A DNA stretch of 63,705 nucleotides, taken from the NCBI GenBank assembly GCA_937888775.1, contig CALAQT010000215.1:1-63705 (forward strand). Reading direction: 5' to 3'. The position numbers and the translations under genes were made by a program. Shown piece by piece: positions 48,400-56,435 of this stretch. Source of the DNA: an uncultured Actinomycetes bacterium (GTDB lineage Bacteria > Actinomycetota > Thermoleophilia > Solirubrobacterales > Solirubrobacteraceae). Under the pieces are notes generated by a model that did not search any database, was not told the DNA's origin, and saw only the letters and a program-made list of their open reading frames with translations. The first letter of the stretch is position 1, and every line of letters begins with the position of its first letter.

Positions 48400-48890
48400 C
48401 AGCTGACCTCGCGCAGGCGCCCGCTCTCGACCTCGTAGACGAAGCCGCGGACCGAGTCCTTGTGCGGGATGAACGGAGACGCCTTGATCCGGGCGATCGA
48501 CTGGCGCACGTCCTGATCGAGATCGCTGAACGACTCGGCCGCCCACTCCGGTTTGATCCCGGTCTCCTCCTGGATCGCGGCCTTGAACTGGTCGTCGGTG
48601 AAGGTGAGCATGCCGCAGTCGGTGTGATGAATCAGGATGATCTCCTCGGTGCCGAGCAGCCGCTGGGAGATCGCCAGCGAGCGGATCTCGTCGTCGGTGA
48701 CCACGCCGCCGGCGTTGCGGATCACATGCGCGTCGCCCTCCTGCAGACCTAGCGCCCCGTAGACGTTCAGGCGCGCGTCCATGCAGGCGACGACCGCCAG
48801 CTTCTTGCCAGGGGGCAGCGGCAGATCGCCCTTGTCAAACGACGCGGCATAACCTTCGTTGTTGGCCAGCAGATCATTTGTGCTGCTCAT
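48399..48890 (-). CDS. Beta-carbonic anhydrase
   Basis: This 163-aa zinc enzyme interconverts CO2 and bicarbonate. Zinc ligands are Cys36 in VVACMDARLN, His89 and Cys92 in IHHTDCGM, and the catalytic Asp-Arg pair is D38/R40. The short form and HVIRNAGGVVTDDEIRSLAISQRLLG resemble the mycobacterial Rv1284-type enzyme. Bicarbonate supply would serve the biotin carboxylase in this window, although no linkage is shown. ATG at 48890 with GGAGA upstream. Confidence 0.93.
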   Translation of the reverse strand: MSSTNDLLANNEGYAASFDKGDLPLPPGKKLAVVACMDARLNVYGALGLQEGDAHVIRNAGGVVTDDEIRSLAISQRLLGTEEIILIHHTDCGMLTFTDDQFKAAIQEETGIKPEWAAESFSDLDQDVRQSIARIKASPFIPHKDSVRGFVYEVESGRLREVS

Positions 48891-48904
48891 CTACAACTCT
48901 CCTT

Positions 48905-48945
48905 CGACTCGGGCAAACAACATATTAATAAATTTTATCGAGTTT
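48905..48945. promoter_or_regulatory. AT-rich control region between carbonic anhydrase and treT
   Basis: In a genome of about 67% GC this stretch (AACATATTAATAAATTTTAT and flanks) is strikingly AT-rich. It lies in the only 190-base gap between the divergent carbonic anhydrase and trehalose genes, so it is the likely promoter region. I cannot assign definite -10 and -35 boxes. Confidence 0.35.
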
Positions 48946-49081
48946 GTTGGCTTTGCACACCAGTTTGCCACTCAGAGAGCGGTGGACCCGGGAATCACGC
49001 TCTGCAAACGTTACGGCCTGCCGGAGGGATATGGTGCTACCACGCCGCCTCGATTCGCCCTCGCTGATCGTCTGAAACCCA

Positions 49082-50314
49082 ATGCTCCAGCCCGTCTCAG
49101 TCGCGCACAAGCACCTTTCGGATTACGCGAGCATCGTCGGGCGTCCACTGATCGATGAGATCCGCGAGCGTGCGGAACAACTCAAGGGCAAACGCATCCT
49201 GCATCTGTCGGCGACCTCGTTCGGCGGCGGAGTGGCGGAGATCCTCTACACGCTGGTGCCGATGATGGTCGACGTCGGCCTGCATTGCGAATGGCAGGTC
49301 ATCTACGGCCGTGAGGAGTTCTTCAACGCCACCAAGGTGATGCACAACGCTCTGCAGGGCAATCCCCAGGACCTGACCGCCGAGCAGTGGGAGATCTGGC
49401 ACCACTACAACGAGATCAACGCGAAGGAGCTGTCTGGCGGCTGGGACGTGTGCATCGTCCACGATCCGCAGCCGGCGGCGATCGCGTCGCTGGTCGGCAC
49501 CAAGGCGCGTAAGTGGGTGTGGCGCTGCCATATCGACCTCTCGACCCCCAACCCCGCCACGTTGGCGCGGTTGCTGCCCCACCTGGATCCCTACCCGGCG
49601 ACGGTCTTCCACATGCCTCAGTACGTGCCCGCCGGGATGGACGGGCGGGCGCACATAGTGCCGCCGGCGATCGATCCGCTGGCACCCAAGAACATGGCCT
49701 TCTCACCCGAGGACGCGGTCTACATCTGCGAGCAGTTCGGGATCGACGTCGACCGTCCGCTGCTCTGCCAGGTCTCCCGGTTTGACCCCTGGAAGGACCC
49801 GCTGGGCGTGATCGACGCCTACCGGATCGTCAAGCGGGAGGTCCCGGAGATCCAACTGGCGCTGGTGGGCTCGATGGCCACCGACGACCCCGAGGGCTGG
49901 GACTACTTCAACGCCACCGTCGCTCACGCCGACGGCGATCCCGACATCCACATCCTCAACAACCTCAACAACGTCGGCGCGATCGAGGTGAACGCGTTCC
50001 AGTCCCATTGCGATGTCGTGATCCAGAAGTCGACCCGGGAGGGCTTCGGCCTGACGGTCACCGAGGCCATCTGGAAGGCCCGCCCGTTCATCGGCGGCGC
50101 AGTCGGCGGGATCCCGCTCCAGGTCTCAGACGGCGAGACCGGCTTCTTGGTGTCGACGGTGGAGCAGTGCGCGCAGCGAGCCCTGGAGATCCTCAACGAT
50201 CCCGGCTTGGGCCGCAGGCTCGGCCGGGCGGGCAAGGAGAGCGCGCGCCGCCGTTTCCTGACGCCCCGGCTGCTGCGCGACTGGCTGATGCTGCTGCAGC
50301 AGATCGACGCTTGA
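49082..50314 (+). CDS. treT: Trehalose glycosyltransferring synthase-like GT4 enzyme
   Basis: This 410-aa GT-B glycosyltransferase resembles TreT, which makes trehalose reversibly from a nucleotide-glucose and glucose. Signatures are LHLSATSFGGGVAEILYTLVP, WQVIYGREEFFNATK, WVWRCHIDLSTPN and the C-terminal donor site CDVVIQKSTREGFGLTVTEAIWK. These differ from general GT4 enzymes and match TreT. ATG at 49082. Twenty-seven bases downstream is otsA, giving the cell two trehalose routes. Confidence 0.88.
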   Translation: MLQPVSVAHKHLSDYASIVGRPLIDEIRERAEQLKGKRILHLSATSFGGGVAEILYTLVPMMVDVGLHCEWQVIYGREEFFNATKVMHNALQGNPQDLTAEQWEIWHHYNEINAKELSGGWDVCIVHDPQPAAIASLVGTKARKWVWRCHIDLSTPNPATLARLLPHLDPYPATVFHMPQYVPAGMDGRAHIVPPAIDPLAPKNMAFSPEDAVYICEQFGIDVDRPLLCQVSRFDPWKDPLGVIDAYRIVKREVPEIQLALVGSMATDDPEGWDYFNATVAHADGDPDIHILNNLNNVGAIEVNAFQSHCDVVIQKSTREGFGLTVTEAIWKARPFIGGAVGGIPLQVSDGETGFLVSTVEQCAQRALEILNDPGLGRRLGRAGKESARRRFLTPRLLRDWLMLLQQIDA

Positions 50315-50341
50315 CCCCCGCGCAGCGTAAATTGGTCTGCG

Positions 50342-51793
50342 ATGGCCTCTGACACGCCCCTGGTGCTTGTCTCCAACCGCGGCCCGGTGACCTTCGGGCC
50401 CGGTGGGGAGATCAAGCGCGGAACCGGCGGGCTCGTGACGGCGCTGATCGGGTTGGCCTCCCATCGGGAGGCCACCTGGGTCGCCTCCGCGATGACCGAC
50501 GAGGACATCGAGGCCAGCGAGCGACACGACGGCCGGCCGTTTCCCGTACGCACGCCGGACGGAGGCGAGTACAGCGTCAAGCTGGTGGCTTCGGACGCCG
50601 ACGCCTACGACGGCTTCTACAACATCATCGCCAACCCGATGCTGTGGTTCATCCAGCATTACCTATGGGATCTGTCCAACGCCCCGGACATCAGGCGCAA
50701 CGAGACCGAGGCGTTCGAGTTCGGCTACAACGCCGTCAACGAGGACCTCGCTCGGGCCGTGCTGGAGGAGATCGAGGGAATTGAAGACCCGGTCGTGATG
50801 GTCCACGACTATCACCTCTACACGCTGCCGGGACTGATCCGCAAGGCGCGGCCGGATGTGTTCCTGCACCACTTCGTCCACATCCCCTGGAGCCAGTCGG
50901 ACTCCTGGCGCGTGCTGCCCTCGATGATCCGCGAGGAGGTCTATCAGGGCATCCTGTCCAACGACATCATCGGCTTTCACACGCGCTCCTACCGGCGCAA
51001 CTTCCTGCAGTGTTGCGAGGACCTGCTGGACCTCAAGGTCGACCACGAGCAGGGGGTGGTCGAGTGCGAGGGCCGCCAGGTGTGGGTCCGCGCCTACCCG
51101 CTGCCGATCGACTCAGGCGCTGTGCAGGCCGTCGCCGCGCGGGCCCGGACGCGCGAGTTTGAGGACGAGCTGCTGCGCCGGCGGCGCAACCACCTGATCC
51201 TGCGCGTCGACCGGGCGGATCTGTCCAAGAACGTGCTGCGCGGGTTCAGCGCCTTTGACGTGTTCCTAGAGCAGCATCCGGAGTTCCGGGAGAAGGTGAC
51301 CTTCATCGCGCAGCTGATGCCGTCGCGGACCGACGTGCCCGAATACGCCGAGTACCTGGAGCGGATCGAGGCGGTCGTCGCGGTCGTCAACCACCGTCAC
51401 GGCTCGCCGGACTGGATGCCGATCCAGCTGAAGCTGCGCGACGACCTGGAGGAAGCGGTGGCCGCCTACAAGCACTACGACGTCCTGATGGTCAATGCGA
51501 TGTTCGACGGCATGAACCTCGTGGCCAAGGAGGGACCGATGGTCAACGAGCGCGCCGGCGTATCGATCCTGTCGGAGAACACCGGCGCCCACGAAGAGCT
51601 GGGTGAGTTCGCCCTGTCGGTCAACCCGTTCGACATCCAGGAGCTGGCCGACTCGCTCAACGCCGCCCTGACGATGCCGGTCGCTGAGCGCAAGCGCCGC
51701 CACGAGGGGCTGAAGTCGATCGTCACGGCGAGGAATCCCGGCGATTGGATTGATGATCAGCTCGCCGATATCAGGGACAAGGGACGAAGCTAG
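50342..51793 (+). CDS. otsA: Trehalose-6-phosphate synthase (GT20)
   Basis: This 483-aa GT20 enzyme forms trehalose-6-phosphate from nucleotide-glucose and glucose-6-phosphate. Motifs include LVLVSNRGPV, a glycine-rich GTGGLVTAL, VMVHDYHLYTLPGLIR, HHFVHIPWSQSDSWRVLP, IGFHTRSYRRNFLQCC, RVDRADLSKNVLRGF and AMFDGMNLVAKEGP. The usual Arg-Leu-Asp-Tyr-x-K-Gly donor motif reads RVDRADLSKN. No OtsB phosphatase is adjacent. The hairpin repeat array begins directly after the stop. Confidence 0.9.
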   Translation: MASDTPLVLVSNRGPVTFGPGGEIKRGTGGLVTALIGLASHREATWVASAMTDEDIEASERHDGRPFPVRTPDGGEYSVKLVASDADAYDGFYNIIANPMLWFIQHYLWDLSNAPDIRRNETEAFEFGYNAVNEDLARAVLEEIEGIEDPVVMVHDYHLYTLPGLIRKARPDVFLHHFVHIPWSQSDSWRVLPSMIREEVYQGILSNDIIGFHTRSYRRNFLQCCEDLLDLKVDHEQGVVECEGRQVWVRAYPLPIDSGAVQAVAARARTREFEDELLRRRRNHLILRVDRADLSKNVLRGFSAFDVFLEQHPEFREKVTFIAQLMPSRTDVPEYAEYLERIEAVVAVVNHRHGSPDWMPIQLKLRDDLEEAVAAYKHYDVLMVNAMFDGMNLVAKEGPMVNERAGVSILSENTGAHEELGEFALSVNPFDIQELADSLNAALTMPVAERKRRHEGLKSIVTARNPGDWIDDQLADIRDKGRS

Positions 51794-51795
51794 GC

Positions 51796-52065
51796 GTCGG
51801 GTCGCGACGTCGAGCAGCCGCCCCCGCTTGGGTGCCGCCCTGTGGTGCGGCACGGTAGTTGAGGTGCCGACGACGCGAGCACAGCGGGCGCGCGGCGTCG
51901 AGATCCGCCCCGCTTGGTGCCGCCCTGTGGTGCGGCACGGTAGTTGAGGTGCCGACGACGCGAGCACAGCGGGCGCGCGGCGTCGAGATCCGCCCCGCTT
52001 GGTGCCGCCCTGTGGTGCGGCACGGTAGTTGAGGTGCCGACGACGCGAGCACAGCGGGCGCGGAT
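51796..52065. repeat. Three-copy 85-bp tandem hairpin repeat array
   Basis: Three copies of an 85-bp unit run from just after otsA to the truncated YdeI-like gene. The CGGCAC marker occurs at 51848, 51933 and 52018, an exact 85-bp period; copy one has one extra G. Each unit has CGGCAC (ten-base loop) GTGCCG and an overlapping alternative hairpin GTGCCGC (eight-base loop) GCGGCAC. Copies two and three are nearly identical. A diverged inverted copy lies at 54345-54440. No ORF of its own is convincing. Confidence 0.9.
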
Positions 52066-52417
52066 GCTCGCGCCGCACTTGTTGCGCCAGCCCCGCCTCA
52101 CGCATCTTGCCTTGCTCCATCAACTCCGTGGCTGCCCGCCGGTTGATCTGCGACCACTTGCTGCGTGAGCCTCGCGGCGTGAAGCGTTGCAGGTAGAAGT
52201 GCTCGTCATGGCCCAGCCGCTGACTGTCGATCCAGCCGAAGCAGAGCGCCAGGTCAAGCGCGTCGGCGAAGGTGACCGAGGGCGTTGGCGAGCCCTTCTT
52301 GGCGAGCTTCAGCCACACGCCGGCTGAGCTGGAATGGTTTGACGCCAGCCAGCGCTCCCAGTGATCGCGGCTGTCGGATCGATGGATCGGAAGCTCGGGC
52401 GTCGGCATGCTCCGCAT
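52063..52417 (-). pseudogene. YdeI/OmpD-associated family protein, C-terminally truncated
   Basis: The N-terminal 110 or so residues (HWERWLASNHSSSAGVWLKLAKKG, ALDLALCFGWIDSQRLGHDE, RFTPRGSRSKWSQINRRAA, MEQGKMREAGLAQ) match the YdeI family, of uncertain function and linked to envelope stress in some bacteria. Homology stops at about residue 110, exactly where the repeat array begins, and the usual C-terminal half (about 80 residues) is missing. The open frame continues through the repeats and antisense to otsA, giving an artefactual 383-aa ORF. ATG at 52417, alternative 52408. Confidence 0.75.
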
Positions 52418-52463
52418 GGTGGCACCCGCTATAGTCGGCCGCCGCCCAGGTGGGCGTATCGCT

Positions 52464-52856
52464 ATGCCGCAACGAGCAACCCTTTATGACCTTGTGCTGC
52501 TGCTCTCCACGAAAGCGGAGGAGCAGCAGCGCGCCAAGATCCTCGCCGACGTCGAGGCTCAGATCTCCAGTGGCGCTGGAGCGATCGAGCGCAACGACGA
52601 CTGGGGCACGCGCCCGCTCGCCTACGAGATCAGCCACCAGCAGGAGGCCGAGTCTCACCTGCTCCAATTCACCGGGCCGCCCGCGCTGCTGGACTCCCTC
52701 TCGCACAACCTGCGGATCAACGACGGCGTGTTGCGCTTCCGGATCATCAAGGTGGTGCCCGGAACGCCTCCGGCACCCGACTCCGCCCCGCCCGTCGTCG
52801 CGCCAGCGCTCGCCGCTCCATTTGCGGCCGTCGCGCCCGTGCAAGGCGGCGAGTAG
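52464..52856 (+). CDS. rpsF: 30S ribosomal protein S6
   Basis: S6 (130 aa) binds S18 and 16S rRNA in the small-subunit platform. The start at 52464 gives MPQRATLYDLVLLLS, followed by the conserved DWGTRPLAYEISHQQEA and NDGVLRFRIIKV. The last 30 residues are a Pro/Ala tail beyond the usual length. It heads rpsF-ssb-rpsR-rplI, the standard order. An upstream extension to 52407 overlaps the YdeI promoter region and is rejected. Confidence 0.95.
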   Translation: MPQRATLYDLVLLLSTKAEEQQRAKILADVEAQISSGAGAIERNDDWGTRPLAYEISHQQEAESHLLQFTGPPALLDSLSHNLRINDGVLRFRIIKVVPGTPPAPDSAPPVVAPALAAPFAAVAPVQGGE

Positions 52857-53027
52857 GGCCGACTGTCCAGACCCCGACTTGCCACCAGATCGTGACGTCC
52901 GGCAACGGGTCAGACACCGACCGGCAACGTTTCTGCCCATTTTCCGCGGAGAGCCCGGGATGCTGTCTGCGCCCGGCATAGACTCGGCCACCAGCCTCAA
53001 TCGTTCTCTGGAAAGGAGCCCCGCGCA

Positions 53028-53501
53028 ATGGCCGGCACCAACATCAACCGTGTGATCCTCACGGGCAATCTCACGAAGGACCCCGAGCTGAGCTCGCTGC
53101 CGTCGAGCGGCACGGCCGTGTGCAGCCTGCGGGTGGCCTGCAACGGCCGGCGCAAGAACAACGAGACCGGCCAGTGGGAGGATCAGCCCAACTTCTTCGA
53201 CGTCACCGTGTGGGGCGCCCAGGGCGAGAACTGCGCCCGCTTCCTGAGCAAGGGCCGTCCAGTGGCCGTCGACGGGCGTCTGCGCTGGCGTGAGTGGACC
53301 AGCCCCGAAGGGCAAAAGCGCCAGGCGGTCGATATCATCGCTGAATCCGTGCAGTTCCTCGGCGGTCGCGACGACGCTGGTAGCGGGAACGGGTTCTCGA
53401 GCAGTGTCCGCGCGACCGAGAGCGATGTTCCGATCGATACCGGCGACTTCGAGACCTCTCGCGCCGGTGGCGGGGCAGCGGATGATGACATTCCGTTCTA
53501 A
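53028..53501 (+). CDS. ssb: Single-stranded DNA-binding protein
   Basis: SSB (157 aa) coats single-stranded DNA in replication and repair. The OB-fold begins INRVILTGNLTKDPELSSLPS, continues WEDQPNFFDVTVWG, and the acidic protein-interaction tip DDDIPF ends the protein. A Gly/Ser-rich linker links the two. The ATG at 53028 follows GGAAAGGAG. It sits 171 bases after rpsF, a longer gap than between the other members, so it may have its own promoter. Confidence 0.96.
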   Translation: MAGTNINRVILTGNLTKDPELSSLPSSGTAVCSLRVACNGRRKNNETGQWEDQPNFFDVTVWGAQGENCARFLSKGRPVAVDGRLRWREWTSPEGQKRQAVDIIAESVQFLGGRDDAGSGNGFSSSVRATESDVPIDTGDFETSRAGGGAADDDIPF

Positions 53502-53546
53502 GACGCAAACGACACCCGCACAACAATCGAGCTAGGCTGAATCGAA

Positions 53547-53879
53547 GTGGCAAAGGCACGCAGACGACCAGTACGCAGGCGAGACCGGAAGGGTGGCGCG
53601 ATAACGACGCGTCGCAAGCCGTGTCCGTACTGCCGTGACAAGATCGACCAGGTCGACTACAAGGACATCTCGCTGCTGCGTCGCTTCGTCTCTGACCGGG
53701 GCAAGATTCGATCGCGCCGGATCACAGGAGCCTGCCGTCGTCACCAGAGTCAGGTCGCGCGAGCGGTCAAGCGTGCGCGCGAGCTGGCGCTGCTGCCGTA
53801 CGTCACCGAGGGCAGCGAGCATCGCGGTGGTCGCGGGGACCGTGATCGCGGCGACCGCGACCGCGACCGCGACCGCTGA
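53547..53879 (+). CDS. rpsR: 30S ribosomal protein S18
   Basis: S18 (110 aa) partners S6. It starts at GTG at 53547. The core has RRKPCPYC with a CxxC zinc pair typical of one S18 paralogue class, [25 protein letters not shown] and [23 protein letters not shown]. The C-terminus is extended by Arg-Asp-Gly repeats ([14 protein letters not shown]), which is unusual in S18. rplI starts 10 bases after its stop. Confidence 0.95.
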   Translation: MAKARRRPVRRRDRKGGAITTRRKPCPYCRDKIDQVDYKDISLLRRFVSDRGKIRSRRITGACRRHQSQVARAVKRARELALLPYVTEGSEHRGGRGDRDRGDRDRDRDR

Positions 53880-53889
53880 GTCGCTGACC

Positions 53890-54339
53890 ATGCCCCAGGC
53901 GATCCTGCTTCAAGACGTAGAGTCACTCGGCGAGCGCGGTACCGTCGTCGACGTTTCGGCCGGCTATCTGCGCAACTTCCTACTCCCGCGCAAGCTGGCC
54001 GAGCCGGCGACCAACGCCTCGATCCACGCCGCGGAGCGGCGTCGGCAGGATGCCGAGCGCGCCAAGCAGGAGGCCGAGGACCGCTCACGTGAGAACGCCG
54101 CGGTGCTCGGTCGCACGGTGCTGACGATTCCCCAGCAGGCCGGCGACGACGGCCGCCTGTTCGGCTCGGTTACCACGCAGGACATCGCGGACTCGATCCG
54201 CGACGCCCGCGGGATCCGCATCGACCGTCGCAAGGTCCACCTGGAGGATCCGATCCGCAACATCGGAACCTACATGGTGGTGGTCGAGATCGCCGATGGG
54301 GTTACTGCGGCCGTCAAAACCATGGTGGTCGCCGCTTAG
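53890..54339 (+). CDS. rplI: 50S ribosomal protein L9
   Basis: L9 (149 aa) has the N-terminal rRNA-binding domain AILLQDVESLGERGTVVDVSAGYLRNFLLPRKLA, a long connecting helix rich in Glu, Arg and Ala, and the C-terminal domain with GRLFGSVTTQDIADSI. The ATG at 53890 fits the standard L9 N-terminus. It closes the ribosomal cluster; the inverted diverged copy of the hairpin repeat begins directly after the stop. Confidence 0.96.
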   Translation: MPQAILLQDVESLGERGTVVDVSAGYLRNFLLPRKLAEPATNASIHAAERRRQDAERAKQEAEDRSRENAAVLGRTVLTIPQQAGDDGRLFGSVTTQDIADSIRDARGIRIDRRKVHLEDPIRNIGTYMVVVEIADGVTAAVKTMVVAA

Positions 54340-54344
54340 GCGTC

Positions 54345-54440
54345 TGCCGCCGCTGTGCTCGCGTCGCCGGCGCCCAGTAAACGGCGCCGACCAACCGGCG
54401 GCACCAAGCGCGGCAGATGCTACGTCGCGACCCCGGCGTC
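54345..54440 (-). repeat. Diverged inverted copy of the 85-bp hairpin repeat
   Basis: Read on the opposite strand this matches the array unit, sharing CGCTGTGCTCGCGTCG and GGCGGCACCAAGCG plus the outer TGCT-CGTCGCGACCC segment found only in array copy one. Its hairpin CGGCGC (54368-54373), ten-base loop, GCGCCG (54384-54389) corresponds to CGGCAC/GTGCCG in the array, a compensatory change. It lies between rplI and the 50-aa ORF. Confidence 0.75.
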
Positions 54441-54591
54441 AGTCGGTGGGGCGCCGCTTATGGTTTTGCGTCAGTCCGGTGGTGCCGGTCTGGATCTCGA
54501 GCAGACGCCGCTGGGCGTAGTCCAGGTCGGCCCAGGTCGCGGTGATCCGTCTGACGATGCGTCGTGCTCGGGAAGTGGTGGTCGCGCTCAT
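54439..54591 (-). CDS. Small conserved-looking 50-aa protein divergent from LysR
   Basis: An ATG at 54591 with GGAG nine bases upstream opens a 50-residue protein. The centre, TWADLDYAQRRLLEIQTG, resembles short proteins that sit beside LysR genes in actinomycetes. The rest is basic (SRARRIVRRIT, NHKRRPTD). It is divergent from the LysR-type gene at 54694 and may be its target. Identity is from pattern memory; no motif of known activity is present. Its stop overlaps the edge of the repeat. Confidence 0.55.
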   Translation of the reverse strand: MSATTTSRARRIVRRITATWADLDYAQRRLLEIQTGTTGLTQNHKRRPTD

Positions 54592-54693
54592 GATGTGCTC
54601 CTGTTCGGCTCGTGATGGGCAAGGGACATGACTACATCCTGGCGCCGCACGACCATGAACACAAATATGGATATCGTGGATCAGCTATAACTA

Positions 54694-55623
54694 ATGGTAA
54701 TGCTTAACGTCACGCGTATCGGCGTGCTGCGCGCGGTCGCGCGCCATGGCTCGTTCTCGGGCGCGGCCGAGGCGCTTGGGTACACCCAGCCGGCGGTGTC
54801 GCGACAGATCGCGACGCTCGAGGCCGAGACCGGAGCGGTGCTCGTCAAACGCGCCGCCAACGGGGCACGGCTCACCGAGGCGGGCGAGGTGCTCGTGCGC
54901 CACGCCGAGGTGATCTTCGCCGCGCTTGACGAGGCCGAGAGCGAACTGCGCGCGGTCCTCGGACTGGAGGCCGGCCGACTGCGTCTGGCCACGTTCTCCT
55001 CGGCGGCCGCAAACATCGTCCCGCTGGCGATCGCCCGCTTCCGGGACATGCATCCGGGGGTTGAGCTTGTCGTCGAGATCATGGAGCCCGAGGATTCGAT
55101 CCCACGCCTGCGCTGCGGCGAACTCGACATCGCGCTCAGTAACGACGCCGAATCGGTACCGGGCGAGCCGATCGAGCGCATCCACCTGTTCGATGATCCG
55201 ATGTACGTGGCGCTGCCCAGTGGTCATCGCGTCGCCGAGCGCCCGAGGCTGCGCCTGCGCGACCTCGCCGACGAGCCATGGATGCTCGGCACGACCACGA
55301 TCTGTCCCGATGCCCGAATGTTCAAGCGGGCCTGTCACGTGGCGGGATTCGAGCCGAAGATCGCCTTCGAGAACGACGACTACCACGCGATCCTCGGCTT
55401 CGTCGCCGCCGGGGTCGGCGTCGCGCTGATCCCGGATCTCGCCGCGCGAGCGGCTCGCGAGGACGTCGTGATCCGCTCCCTCGGCGCCGGCGCGCCGGTG
55501 CGCCAGGTCGTAGCCGCGGTGCCCGCCGGCTATCGCCCGCCGGCCACCGAGGCGATGCTCGAGGTCCTGCTCGCCGTCGGCTCGCAGTGGGAGCGCGCCG
55601 GGCAGGCCCTCGCGTACGCCTGA
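54694..55623 (+). CDS. LysR-family transcriptional regulator
   Basis: This 309-aa regulator has the N-terminal winged helix (VTRIGVLRAVARHGSFSGAAEALGYTQPAVSRQIATLE) and a two-subdomain effector-binding region (GRLRLATFSSAAANIVPLAIARF, ILGFVAAGVGVALIPDL). The ATG at 54694 or 54700 is possible. It is divergent from the 50-aa ORF across about 100 AT-richer bases, the classic arrangement for autoregulation and control of the divergent gene. The effector is unknown. Confidence 0.93.
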   Translation: MVMLNVTRIGVLRAVARHGSFSGAAEALGYTQPAVSRQIATLEAETGAVLVKRAANGARLTEAGEVLVRHAEVIFAALDEAESELRAVLGLEAGRLRLATFSSAAANIVPLAIARFRDMHPGVELVVEIMEPEDSIPRLRCGELDIALSNDAESVPGEPIERIHLFDDPMYVALPSGHRVAERPRLRLRDLADEPWMLGTTTICPDARMFKRACHVAGFEPKIAFENDDYHAILGFVAAGVGVALIPDLAARAAREDVVIRSLGAGAPVRQVVAAVPAGYRPPATEAMLEVLLAVGSQWERAGQALAYA

Positions 55624-55658
55624 CAGCGCGATCTCGGAGGGGATGGACAGCGCCACGG

Positions 55659-56189
55659 TTGTGCGCGACACTCCGCTTTGTGCTTGACGCCGGCGCGTCG
55701 CGGCAGAACCTCGCTGAGGAACTCAACGCGGCGTACTCGTGCGGGCTGCTCAGCGAGCACACGTTCGCGCGGCGGATCGACCTGCTGTTTGGAAGCTGCC
55801 TGGTCGACCCCGCGCGCCTGGTCGGGGACCTCTCCGTACGGCTGCCACGACGCACCTGGCCGGACAGGATCGCCGATCTCCTGGACGCCACCGTCGGCCG
55901 CCTCACTCGATCCCACGATGTGGGTGTTGCACCGCAGCTGCTGGCGCTGGACTGGAGCGGCGCTCAGCAGGAGCTGCTTCTGGGCCGCAACCTGAGCTGC
56001 GACGTGGTGCTCGGCGATCTGAGTATCTCTCGCTGCCACGCCCGGCTGGCGTTCCGCGACGGCCACTGGGTGATTCAGGATCTGGAGTCCACCAACGGCA
56101 CCGAGGTCAACGGCGTCCGGGTGGGCCGCTGCGAGCTTCACCCCGGCGACCACATCCGCCTCGGCGCCGAGACCCTGCGAGTCGACTGA
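55659..56189 (+). CDS. FHA-domain protein with DUF1707-like N-terminus
   Basis: This protein of about 176 aa has an N-terminal segment NLAEELNAAYSCGLLSEHTFARRID, like the SHOCT/DUF1707-type helical motif, and a C-terminal FHA domain: ELLLGRNLSCDVVLGDLSISRCHARL, VIQDLESTNGTEVNGVRV and HPGDHIRLGAETLRV. The Gly-Arg, Ser-x-x-His and Ser-Thr-Asn-Gly-Thr phosphothreonine-binding signatures are intact. The start is uncertain (TTG at 55659 or GTG at 55680). An ATG at 55643 with a good ribosome site leads into another frame that soon stops. Confidence 0.8.
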   Translation: MCATLRFVLDAGASRQNLAEELNAAYSCGLLSEHTFARRIDLLFGSCLVDPARLVGDLSVRLPRRTWPDRIADLLDATVGRLTRSHDVGVAPQLLALDWSGAQQELLLGRNLSCDVVLGDLSISRCHARLAFRDGHWVIQDLESTNGTEVNGVRVGRCELHPGDHIRLGAETLRVD

Positions 56190-56435
56190 CGGCGCTGCGG
56201 CTTGGCGTCAGCCCCGCGCAATCACCCGACACGCCGGAGAGCGTATACACGTGACGCGGCCGGGGTACCCTGACCTCCAAAGCTGCCCATCCATACAAGA
56301 ACCTCGATAGATATCTCAATTGCTGCGCGCATCGGAGGGGCTCGCAGTGCGGATCGGTGGCGGTGGGGGCTGATTTGTGGTCGCGGGGGGCGAGGTTGCG
56401 TACCATGGCACTCCCCCGCGGGCAGCACGTCAGCG

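Noticed and set aside
51796..52065. CRISPR array
   Set aside because: The 85-bp units are contiguous with no unique spacers.
51266..52417. Apparent 383-aa minus-strand protein
   Set aside because: Only its first 110 or so residues have family similarity; the rest is translation of the repeat array and of otsA antisense.
55643..55687. Short ORF starting at ATG with a good ribosome site before the FHA gene
   Set aside because: It stops after 14 codons and is out of frame with the FHA domain; probably a leader or a chance start.
56190..56435. Cyclic-di-GMP riboswitch before the GGDEF/HD-GYP gene
   Set aside because: No GEMM-type core or tetraloop receptor could be made out; the region has no convincing conserved structure.
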